NCBI GenBank assembly: GCA_946617545.1
Contig: CAMOKK010000043.1
Location: 1-9,310, forward strand
Direction: 5' to 3'
DNA length: 9,310 nt
Origin: an uncultured Bacteroidales bacterium
GTDB lineage: Bacteria > Bacteroidota > Bacteroidia > Bacteroidales > UBA932
Made by a program: the position numbers and the translations under genes. Of the stretch, positions 1-5,986 are shown in pieces. Positions within the stretch are counted from its first letter, which is position 1. Each line of letters starts with the position of its first letter. The notes below the pieces were generated by a model, which did not search any database, was not told the DNA's origin, and was given only the letters and a program-made list of their open reading frames with translations.

Positions 1-2680
1 CATTGAGGAAAATGCTCAGGTCCACATTCTTGTAACGGAAGGTATTGGTCCAACCAAAGGTGAAGAGCGGGAGCGGGGAACCGATATTGGTACGGTCCAG
101 CTCGTTGATGACACCATCACCGTTTACATCGGCAAACTTAAGGTCGCCGGGCCATACGGTGGTGTTGCGGTCAAAGACGCCGTCTTCCGGGAACTTCTCG
201 GCCTTCGGGGAATTCATGATGTCGTCGAAGTCCTTGTAGACGCCCACGACCTTATAACCGTAGAAGTTATAGAGGGACTGGCCGATTTCAGTGACGGAAA
301 CGATATCGTTCCACTGACCGTAACCCACCAGCTGGGCATTGGCGCTGCCGTCCAGGGCAACGAGCTTGTTCTGGTTGAAGGAAATCTGGAAGTTGCTGTC
401 CCAGGTGAAGTCCTTGACGTCTACCGGGTGCGTATCCAGGGTGATTTCCAGACCGCGGTTGCGGATGGTACCATAGTTACCCTTCGGGGCGGCCAGGGCG
501 GAAGAACCGTTACCCTGCGTACCCATATAGGAAGGAAGGGTCATGGACATAAGCATGTCGGAAGACGTCTTCTGGTACAGGTCAATGGTAAGGTTCAGGC
601 GGTTCTGGAAGAAATTCAAATCCATACCCACGTTGAACTGCTGCTGTTTCTCCCAGTGGATACCGGTGTTGGAGATGTTGGCGGGACGCTGGCTGTCACC
701 CAGGGCACTGGGCATCTTGGACATGCCGGATTCCCAGGCACCGGCGCCAATGTTGGCGTTACCGGTCTGTCCCCAGCCGATACGGATCTTACCGTCATTG
801 AGAACGTTCTTGTTGGTGAAGAACTTCTCGTTGGTGAAACGCCAGCTGCCGGCTACGGAATGGAAGCCAGCCCAGCGGTTGTCCGGTCCGAAGTTGGAGG
901 AACCGTCGTAACGGAAGGTGTAGGTGAGGAGGTAACGGTTGTCGTAGTTGTAAGTCTCACGGGTGAAGAAGGAAGCCATGGCGCTGGAGCCGTAACCACC
1001 GCTGACGGTAGGAGTGCCGGTTGCCAGGCGGATGTTGTGAATCTCATCCGAAGGGAGGTCCGTATTGGCACCGCTCAGATAGCTCCAGCGGGATTCCCAG
1101 GCTTCCTGGCCAATCATGGCCGTGATGCTGTGCTTACCAAAGGTATTGGAGTAAGTCAGGTAGTTCTTCAGGGACCAGTATACGCTGGAATTGCGCTGCT
1201 GGCTGATGGAGTTGCTGCCCTGCTGGAAGGTTCCCAGAGAAACCTTGGGTTTGTAGGTGTCCGCCTTGGAGGAACTGACGTCGAAGCCCACCTCACTGCG
1301 CAATACAAAGTGCTTGATGGGGGTGAGTTCGGCATACACGTTACCGGTGAGTTTCTGACGCTGCAGCGTATTCTCGTTGTACATGGCCATGGCCACCGGG
1401 TTCTTGGTGGTATATCCCTCACGCACTACCGTGGAGTAATTGCCATCCAGGTCGTACACCGGGATGTCCGGAAGGCTGGACAGGGAGTAGAAGATGACAC
1501 CTTCCTGACCATCGGCCAACTTCAGGTTATCGTTGGTCACGGCATAAGTGGCATTCAGTCCCAGTTTGAACCAGCTCTTCAGCTGGGCATCCAGGTTGGT
1601 ACGGAAGCTCAGACGGTTGAAGTTGGAGCCGATGATAGTACCTTCCTGATTCATGTAGGAACCGGAAACATAGTACTGAACCTTCTCGGTACCGCCCTGG
1701 GCGCTCACCTGATGCTGATGCTGGAGAGCGGTGCGGAACACCTCGTCCTGCCAGTTGGTACCCTTGCCCAGGATGGAAGGATCGGTATACAGGGGGTTGG
1801 CCTGCACCTCACCGAGCGCAACCATGTCATTGTAGTACTCGGCGAACTGACGGAGGTTCATCATGTCGATACGGCGGGTCTGGCGGGAGACGGCGAACAT
1901 GCCGTCATAGGAGAACTTGGCCTCGCCGGCCTTACCGTGCTTGGTGGTGATGAGCACGACACCGTTGGCGCCCTGCGCACCGTAGATGGCGGTAGCGGAG
2001 GCGTCCTTCAGGATTTCCATGCTCACGATATCGGCCGGGTTGATAGTGGACAGCGGGGAAATGGTGGAAACACGGCCATTGCCCAGAGCGTCGCCCAGAC
2101 CGAAGTCTGCACCGGAATTACCGCCACCCTGGACAATCACACCATCAATGACATACAGAGGTTCTGCATTGGCGTTCACAGTGGCTTGGCCACGGACGCG
2201 GATGGAGGATGAGGAACCCGGAGCACCGGAAGTCTGTACGGCAGACACACCGGCGGCACGTCCCTGCAGGGACTGGTCCAGGCTGGTGATGATGGAGCCC
2301 TTCAGGTCTTCCTCCTTCATGGAGACGGAAGCACCGGAGAGGTCACTCCTTTTCATGGTACCGTATCCCACGACGACAACCTCGTCGAGGAATTCGGTAT
2401 CTTCTTTCAGGAGAACGTTGATGACAGACTGGCTGCCAACAACAATTTCCTGCGTTGCATAGCCGATGGAAGAGAACACGAGCGTAGCGCCGGGCTTCAC
2501 CGTGATCACGTAGTTTCCATCAAGGTCTGTGATGACACCGTTCTGGGTGCCCTTCTCCACGACAGACACGCCGATGGCCGGTCCCATGTTGTCGGACACG
2601 GTACCCGTCACCTTGTTCTGTGCGAACAAGGCCGTAGTGGCCAGGAGTGCCAGCATGAAGGTCACAAATTTTTGTTTCAT
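1..2680 (-). CDS. SusC-family TonB-dependent outer-membrane receptor (C-terminus cut off by window edge)
   Basis: This gene encodes a TonB-linked outer-membrane transporter that imports oligosaccharides with a SusD lipoprotein lid. The reading frame is open from ATG 2680-2678 to the left edge (893 codons, no stop). The protein starts with a signal peptide (MKQKFVTFMLALLATTALFA, about residues 1-20). A carboxypeptidase-regulatory-like domain follows (about 22-95, with DLDGNY at 52-57), then the TonB box (DEVVVVGYG, 99-107). The plug domain (about 110-248) contains RVRG 161-164, PLYVIDG 174-180 and the SusC-type signature YGAQGANGVVLITTKHG at 233-249. Aromatic-rich beta-barrel strands follow. 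The last visible residues (FRYKNVDLSIFLN) resemble the region 100-150 residues before the end of SusC proteins, which are usually 1000-1100 aa. It begins 23 bp after the glycoside hydrolase stop, so the two are probably co-transcribed. No N-terminal anti-sigma-interacting (STN) domain is present, so FecR/sigma control is unlikely. The family is certain; the mannan substrate is inferred from the neighbour. Confidence 0.96.
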   Translation of the reverse strand, partial: MKQKFVTFMLALLATTALFAQNKVTGTVSDNMGPAIGVSVVEKGTQNGVITDLDGNYVITVKPGATLVFSSIGYATQEIVVGSQSVINVLLKEDTEFLDEVVVVGYGTMKRSDLSGASVSMKEEDLKGSIITSLDQSLQGRAAGVSAVQTSGAPGSSSSIRVRGQATVNANAEPLYVIDGVIVQGGGNSGADFGLGDALGNGRVSTISPLSTINPADIVSMEILKDASATAIYGAQGANGVVLITTKHGKAGEAKFSYDGMFAVSRQTRRIDMMNLRQFAEYYNDMVALGEVQANPLYTDPSILGKGTNWQDEVFRTALQHQHQVSAQGGTEKVQYYVSGSYMNQEGTIIGSNFNRLSFRTNLDAQLKSWFKLGLNATYAVTNDNLKLADGQEGVIFYSLSSLPDIPVYDLDGNYSTVVREGYTTKNPVAMAMYNENTLQRQKLTGNVYAELTPIKHFVLRSEVGFDVSSSKADTYKPKVSLGTFQQGSNSISQQRNSSVYWSLKNYLTYSNTFGKHSITAMIGQEAWESRWSYLSGANTDLPSDEIHNIRLATGTPTVSGGYGSSAMASFFTRETYNYDNRYLLTYTFRYDGSSNFGPDNRWAGFHSVAGSWRFTNEKFFTNKNVLNDGKIRIGWGQTGNANIGAGAWESGMSKMPSALGDSQRPANISNTGIHWEKQQQFNVGMDLNFFQNRLNLTIDLYQKTSSDMLMSMTLPSYMGTQGNGSSALAAPKGNYGTIRNRGLEITLDTHPVDVKDFTWDSNFQISFNQNKLVALDGSANAQLVGYGQWNDIVSVTEIGQSLYNFYGYKVVGVYKDFDDIMNSPKAEKFPEDGVFDRNTTVWPGDLKFADVNGDGVINELDRTNIGSPLPLFTFGWTNTFRYKNVDLSIFLN

Positions 2681-2703
2681 GCTACTGGATTTGTTGGTTA
2701 ATA

Positions 2704-3972
2704 TTAATGTTGGTTTAGATTTATGATTGCTTCTTTGATGATGTCTACGGTATGGTCGCTCACATAGACGCCGTTGAGCCCCTGGGCCTCCTGGGCCGGG
2801 TCTCCGCTGTAAGGGTCTCCGCTCTGCCACTGCTCATGCAGGGGGTGGGCGAAACCGCTCCAGCCCCAGAAATTGGCGCCGTCCAGCAGGCTTCCCACCT
2901 GGGAGAACACATAGGCATAATAGGAATCACGCGCACGCGTGGAAGCATCCATGGAGGGAGAAAAGCCGTCCCGCGGGAAGCCGAATTCTTCCAGCACCAG
3001 GGGAAGTCCCAGGCGGGTGGCCAGCTCCTTATGGGCCGATATGTATTCCTGCGTCTTCTCAATGGCCTGAGGGAGGTCTTCGGAGAGGCTTTCGGCCCGG
3101 GCCCAGCTCCAGTTGTAGGGCCAGATGTGGATGGTCATGTAGTCCACTCCGGGAATGCTGTTCACACGCTCCGTGAGCGCCCAGTCGTTCTCGCAGCCCC
3201 AGAACCCCTCGCTGCCGGTAGAGAGCAGGTGGTTGGGGTCCAGCTCCTTGATAATGCGGGCGCTTTCCGTGAGCCAGGCCACAAAGCCGTCCTGGATTTC
3301 CTTTTCGGAAGAGAAGCAGCGCGGCTCGTTGCCGATTTGCCAGGAAAAGATGGCGGGGTCTTCCTTGTAGGGCTTGCCGGTAATGCTGTTGGTGCGGCCC
3401 ACAATGGCGCGGATATGATTGTAAAAGAGTTCCTGAGCCTGCGTGGAAGTCTGGAACTCCCGCATCTGCTGCATGAAGGGCCAGTAGCCGTCCACCAGCG
3501 GAATGAGGGCCTTCTCTCCGGTGGCCCACTCCAGATACTGGCCGTAGCCGCCGCTCCACTCCCAGGAGTTGTTCAGGTACAGGACGGCCTGCATGTCCCG
3601 CTTTCCCAGTTCCACCAGGAAGCGGTCCAGGCCCGTCAGCAGCGCCTCGTTGTACACCCCGGGCTCCTTCTCCAGCGTGGGTTCCACGCGGGAGAAGACA
3701 CCGTCCTGCCCCTGGGCGCCCACCAACACGCGAAGGTTGGTCATTCCCAGGGCCTTGAGGGTATCCAGTTCCCGGGTAAGACGCTCAAAATCCCCGGCCG
3801 GTGTATCCGAAGCCAAAATGGGCCCGTACCAGAAATTGGTGCCGATGTAGTGATAAGGCTTGCCGTTACGGACAAACTGCCCGTCCTTCGTCTGTACGAA
3901 AGCGTTTTGGGGCGTGCAGGCAATGGCAGCCAGAAGGCAACATGCCGCGGAGAGTTTCAGTGCAAAATTCAT
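2704..3972 (-). CDS. GH5 family (GH5_7-like) endo-beta-1,4-mannanase, lipoprotein
   Basis: This is a probable mannan endo-1,4-beta-mannosidase, cleaving internal beta-1,4-mannosyl bonds with retention of configuration. From ATG 3972 it has 422 aa; an in-frame ATG at 3987 would add five residues (MSANI). The shorter start is preferred because the promoter -7 box ends at 4001, leaving almost no leader for the upstream ATG, and because it gives a normal signal peptide. The lipobox LAAIAC puts the lipidated Cys at residue 19. The catalytic barrel covers about 25-415 and starts with a mannanase-like GTNFWYG. GH5 landmarks are Arg81 (NLRVL), Asn134-Asn135 with Trp137, the acid/base Glu216 in IGNEP, His282 in TIHIWPYNW, the nucleophile Glu329 in LEEFG, and Trp369/Trp371 in FWGWSG. 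Length is normal for a single-domain enzyme and no carbohydrate-binding module is visible. Residues just after the lipid Cys (TPQNAF) lack the acidic Bacteroidota surface-export signal, so it may stay periplasmic. GH5 is clear; the mannanase subfamily is likely by motif resemblance. Confidence 0.9.
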   Translation of the reverse strand: MNFALKLSAACCLLAAIACTPQNAFVQTKDGQFVRNGKPYHYIGTNFWYGPILASDTPAGDFERLTRELDTLKALGMTNLRVLVGAQGQDGVFSRVEPTLEKEPGVYNEALLTGLDRFLVELGKRDMQAVLYLNNSWEWSGGYGQYLEWATGEKALIPLVDGYWPFMQQMREFQTSTQAQELFYNHIRAIVGRTNSITGKPYKEDPAIFSWQIGNEPRCFSSEKEIQDGFVAWLTESARIIKELDPNHLLSTGSEGFWGCENDWALTERVNSIPGVDYMTIHIWPYNWSWARAESLSEDLPQAIEKTQEYISAHKELATRLGLPLVLEEFGFPRDGFSPSMDASTRARDSYYAYVFSQVGSLLDGANFWGWSGFAHPLHEQWQSGDPYSGDPAQEAQGLNGVYVSDHTVDIIKEAIINLNQH

Positions 3973-3999
3973 TATGTTGGCCGACATAAATTATTCTTT

Positions 4000-4030
4000 G
4001 CAAAATTACTGCATTCTGTCGGCCTTCAAA
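4000..4030 (-). promoter_or_regulatory. Bacteroidota-type promoter of the GH5-susC operon
   Basis: Read on the minus strand, TAATTTTG (4008-4001) followed by C matches the Bacteroidota -7 consensus TAnnTTTG exactly. An upstream TTTG (4030-4027) serves as the -33 element, with an 18-bp spacer. Transcription would begin about 4-10 nt after the -7 box, near 3990-3997. That is too close to the ATG at 3987 for a usual leader, but leaves about 18-25 nt before the ATG at 3972. The assignment rests on motif match only. Confidence 0.6.
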
Positions 4031-4040
4031 AATGAATATT

Positions 4041-4055
4041 TATCAAATTATGATA
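4041..4055. repeat. Short inverted repeat TATCA-N5-TGATA upstream of the GH5 promoter
   Basis: Two 5-bp arms (TATCA and TGATA) flank a 5-bp AT spacer, 10 bp upstream of the -33 element of the GH5-susC promoter and 14 bp after the araC stop codon. It overlaps the left copy of the 17-bp repeat. It could be part of an operator or a weak hairpin after araC. The arms are short and AT-rich, so chance is also possible. Confidence 0.3.
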
Positions 4056-4066
4056 CTTTTTTAACA
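4050..4066 (-). repeat. 17-bp repeat, copy A (between araC and GH5), candidate regulator site
   Basis: On the minus strand this reads TGTTAAAAAAGTATCAT. It matches the plus-strand sequence at 4973-4989 in 16 of 17 positions, with the first 14 identical. It lies 3 bp past the araC stop and about 20 bp upstream of the GH5 -33 box, roughly -55 to -72 from the inferred start site. That is a usual position for an activator. The AraC-family protein encoded next door is the obvious candidate ligand, by inference only. Confidence 0.45.
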
Positions 4067-4069
4067 CGG

Positions 4070-4948
4070 CTACACATAGACCCTGTTCTTGGTGAACAGG
4101 GCCCGGAAATCCCGGGGCGTATAACCCCGCCTGGCCTTGAAAGTCCGGTTGAAATTGGACAGGTTGTTGAAGCCGCAGGCATAGCAAATCTCGCTGATAC
4201 TGGTGGTGGTGTCCACCAGCATGCGGGCCGCGTTTCCCAGCCGCGCGTCGATGATGTAATCCGACAGGGTGCGGGTGGTGTGCTGCTTGAAAAACCGGCT
4301 GAAGGCCGTGGGAGCCATCCCCACCAGGGCGGCCAGGTCTTCCAGGCGCAAATCGTCGGCATAATGGGCCGATATATAATCCTTCACCTTGGCCACGCGG
4401 CGGCTACCCGCATTCTCCTCCTTCCGGGAAAAGGCCGACGAGGCCAGCGTGCGGGCCCCCTTGTCCAGTGAGAGCTCGTAAAGAATCTTGAGCATGGTAA
4501 GAAACTGCTCGAAACTGTCCGGCATGGAAGCGATGCTGTCCAGGTAGTTGTACACCCTCATGATTCCGGGAAGTGAAAACGCGACGCCCAGGCGGGCCCG
4601 CTCGAACATCTTCCGGATGGAGGAGAACTGGTTGCGGCCCAGCAGGCGCCCGTCCAACAGGCTGTCAGAGAACTGGATGGTGATTTCCCGCACGTCCGGC
4701 GCCGTGCAGTTTCCCTGCCTCCAGGCATGTTCCAGGCCGTCCCCGGTAACCAGCGCAAGCTCATAATTGCCAATCTCTTCTATGCTGTCTCCCACCACGC
4801 GCTGCACTCCCTTCCCGTTTTCTATGAAATTGAGCTCAAACTCCTGATGGGAATGGATGGGATAGAGGAATTCGCTCTTGTGGCGTTCTACAATGTAAAA
4901 ACAGTCCCGGTCTGTAATGGGAGGGACTTCCCGCAAAACATTACTCAT
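4070..4948 (-). CDS. AraC-family transcriptional regulator with N-terminal cupin-like sensor domain
   Basis: This 292-aa cytoplasmic transcription factor probably controls the adjacent GH5-susC operon. The N-terminal half (about 15-100) looks like an AraC-type cupin that binds a small ligand, with the metal/ligand-type motif HSHQEFELNFI near residues 32-42. A helical linker spans about 105-180. The C-terminal AraC DNA-binding domain covers about 185-286 and has two helix-turn-helix units. The first is around LEDLAALVGMAPTAFSRFFK (202-221). The second is ISEICYACGFNNLSNFNRTF (251-270), followed by the family's typical GYTPRDFR. The length is standard for AraC proteins. Polysaccharide loci in this phylum often use hybrid two-component sensors or sigma/anti-sigma pairs, so a one-component AraC sensor implies detection of a sugar inside the cytoplasm. 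The ATG at 4948 is the only good start and sits 6 nt after a perfect -7 box. The inducer cannot be told from the sequence. Confidence 0.95.
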   Translation of the reverse strand: MSNVLREVPPITDRDCFYIVERHKSEFLYPIHSHQEFELNFIENGKGVQRVVGDSIEEIGNYELALVTGDGLEHAWRQGNCTAPDVREITIQFSDSLLDGRLLGRNQFSSIRKMFERARLGVAFSLPGIMRVYNYLDSIASMPDSFEQFLTMLKILYELSLDKGARTLASSAFSRKEENAGSRRVAKVKDYISAHYADDLRLEDLAALVGMAPTAFSRFFKQHTTRTLSDYIIDARLGNAARMLVDTTTSISEICYACGFNNLSNFNRTFKARRGYTPRDFRALFTKNRVYV

Positions 4949-4963
4949 ACTTTTGCAAAAGTA
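4948..4963 (-). promoter_or_regulatory. araC -7 promoter element inside a perfect 16-bp palindrome
   Basis: TACTTTTGCAAAAGTA is a perfect 16-bp palindrome ending on the first base of the araC start codon. On the minus strand its first half is TACTTTTG (4963-4956), an exact match to the Bacteroidota -7 consensus TAnnTTTG, with 6 nt between the following C and the ATG. No TTTG is seen at the -33 position, only a T-rich tract. The palindrome could be an operator overlapping the promoter, which would suit autoregulation. Because the consensus itself (TTTGCA) is partly self-complementary, some of the symmetry may be incidental. Confidence 0.55.
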
Positions 4964-4972
4964 CGAAAAAAA

Positions 4973-4989
4973 TGTTAAAAAAGTATTAT
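4973..4989 (+). repeat. 17-bp repeat, copy B (upstream of araC), candidate regulator site
   Basis: The plus strand reads TGTTAAAAAAGTATTAT, matching copy A (minus strand, 4066-4050) in 16 of 17 positions. It lies about 24-40 bp upstream of the inferred araC transcription start and so overlaps the expected -33 region. A protein bound here would tend to block araC transcription. On the minus strand its TACTTTT recurs 22 bp downstream inside the 16-bp palindrome, a two-helical-turn spacing typical of AraC half-sites. Confidence 0.45.
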
Positions 4990-4999
4990 TCTTGGAATT

Positions 5000-5461
5000 T
5001 TAGTACGCCGCCATCTGCCGGGAGATGTTCAGCTGCTGAATCTTGTAGGTGTCCTGTCCGGTGGAGGTGGCATAGATGGTTACCTGGAAAAGTTCCCCCC
5101 CGGCGTTGAGCAGGCCTATCAGGTATTTCTTATTGGTTTCGGAGGCCCTGTGGGTAACCTCGAAGGAGCGCGGGGTGTTGGAGGCGAAGAAGTTCCTCAG
5201 GATTTCGCGGGCCTGCTTCTTGGAACAGTTTCGGGAGGTGGAAAGCACCGTCACGTCCAGGTTGTCTGCAAACCAGCTGGACAGGGCGGCCTCGTCTCCG
5301 GCAGCCAGGTATTTGGTGATGGAAGAAAAAACGGAAAACTCTCCCTGGGGCCGGGACTGGGGAAGAGCTGCGAAATTCCGGGTCTGCTGTACCTGGCCAT
5401 AAGAAAGCAGGCAGACGCAGAGGGCGGCCGCCGTCACAAAAATATGCAGGTTTTTATTCAT
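5000..5461 (-). CDS. Small secreted DUF4783-like protein
   Basis: This 153-aa exported protein has no known biochemical function. The start at 5461 gives a clear signal peptide (MNKNLHIFVTAAALCVCLLS, cleavage likely near residue 22 in SYGQ), so the mature protein should be periplasmic. The open frame extends much further upstream, but that part is antisense to rlmH and not credible. The mature part has an alpha-beta pattern like an NTF2-like fold. It includes FSSITKYLAAGDEAALSSWF (about 44-63), a helix with KKQAREILRNFF (81-92) and closing strands such as YLIGLLNAGGELFQVTIYA (113-131). This fits the Bacteroidota family DUF4783, assigned from memory of its features. It is divergent from rlmH across 51 bp, and such linkage to rlmH is, as I recall, common in Bacteroidales. 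araC follows 51 bp downstream on the same strand with its own promoter, so the two need not be an operon. Confidence 0.8.
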   Translation of the reverse strand: MNKNLHIFVTAAALCVCLLSYGQVQQTRNFAALPQSRPQGEFSVFSSITKYLAAGDEAALSSWFADNLDVTVLSTSRNCSKKQAREILRNFFASNTPRSFEVTHRASETNKKYLIGLLNAGGELFQVTIYATSTGQDTYKIQQLNISRQMAAY

Positions 5462-5512
5462 CCTGCCTGCTTTCTTGCAAATTCCGCGCCGAATCGTTAC
5501 ATTTGCAGTGAT
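5462..5512. promoter_or_regulatory. Divergent promoter region between the DUF4783-like gene and rlmH
   Basis: This 51-bp spacer separates two divergent start codons. For the minus-strand gene, GGAATTTG (5485-5478) keeps the TTTG of the -7 box but lacks the leading TA. It lies 16 nt before the ATG at 5461, followed by a purine-rich AAGCAGGCAGG just before the start. Its bases overlap the likely -33 box of rlmH, so the two polymerase sites would compete. The minus-strand promoter is weakly supported. Confidence 0.4.
5474..5506 (+). promoter_or_regulatory. rlmH promoter, -7 box 6 nt before the start codon
   Basis: TACATTTG (5498-5505) followed by C is an exact match to the -7 consensus TAnnTTTG. 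CTTG at 5474-5477 is a three-of-four match to the -33 TTTG, with a 20-bp spacer. Only AGTGAT separates the box from the rlmH ATG, so transcription would start at or within a few bases of the ATG. Motif evidence only. Confidence 0.55.
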
Positions 5513-5986
5513 ATGAACCTGGTGCTCCTTACCGTAGGAAAGACCGACGTCAAGTGGGTCAAAGAAGGTCTGGACCTGTACGCGTCCCGGCTGGGGCACT
5601 ATGTACCCTTCCAGGTAACGGAAATTCCGGAGCTCAAGAAAGTATCGGCCCTTTCGCAGGCCCAAATCAAGGAAAAGGAGGGAGAGCTGATTCTCCGGCA
5701 GGTGGGCCCGCAGGATGTGCTGGTGCTCTTGGATGAGCACGGGCACGAATACCGCTCGCTGGAATTTGCAGACCATCTGCAGAAACTCCTTTCCCGCGGG
5801 GCCAAGAACCTGGTATTCTGCGTGGGCGGGGCCTATGGCTTTTCCGACGCCGTCTATGCCCGCTCGCAGGACAAGATTTCGCTCTCCCGCATGACTTTCT
5901 CCCACCAGATGGTGCGCACGGTTTTTGCAGAGCAGCTTTACCGCGCCTTCACCATCCTGAAGGGGGAACCTTACCACCATGAATAA
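5513..5986 (+). CDS. rlmH: 23S rRNA (pseudouridine1915-N3)-methyltransferase RlmH
   Basis: RlmH is a small SPOUT-class enzyme that uses S-adenosylmethionine to methylate pseudouridine 1915 in helix 69 of 23S rRNA, acting on assembled 70S ribosomes as a homodimer. The 157-aa length matches E. coli RlmH (155 aa). The start MNLVLLTVGKT is typical of the family. VLLDEHGHEYRSLEFA (71-86), the SAM-binding knot loop FCVGGAYGF (102-110) and SLSRMTFSHQMVRTVFAEQLYRA (123-145) follow the family pattern. The C-terminus PYHHE corresponds to the conserved PYHRE end. The ATG at 5513 is chosen because it gives this canonical N-terminus. The last 8 nt overlap the start of the downstream histidine kinase gene, so the two are probably translationally coupled. 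Confidence 0.97.
   Translation: MNLVLLTVGKTDVKWVKEGLDLYASRLGHYVPFQVTEIPELKKVSALSQAQIKEKEGELILRQVGPQDVLVLLDEHGHEYRSLEFADHLQKLLSRGAKNLVFCVGGAYGFSDAVYARSQDKISLSRMTFSHQMVRTVFAEQLYRAFTILKGEPYHHE

Noticed and set aside
428..2212. Long plus-strand open frame (594 codons) antisense to the SusC gene
   Set aside because: It mirrors the codons of a clear SusC protein. Its translation is a low-complexity run of Gly, Val and His without domains, as expected for the antisense of a GC-rich gene.
2752..4035. Plus-strand open frame (427 codons) antisense to the GH5 gene
   Set aside because: The minus-strand protein has catalytic motifs and a signal peptide; the antisense product has no recognisable motif and the frame only reflects GC-biased codon use.
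4964..4999. Possible intrinsic terminator after the DUF4783-like gene (ATTC-CAA-GAAT followed by T runs on the minus strand)
   Set aside because: The stem is only 4 bp and AT-rich, and the T tract is not directly adjacent, so it does not meet terminator expectations.
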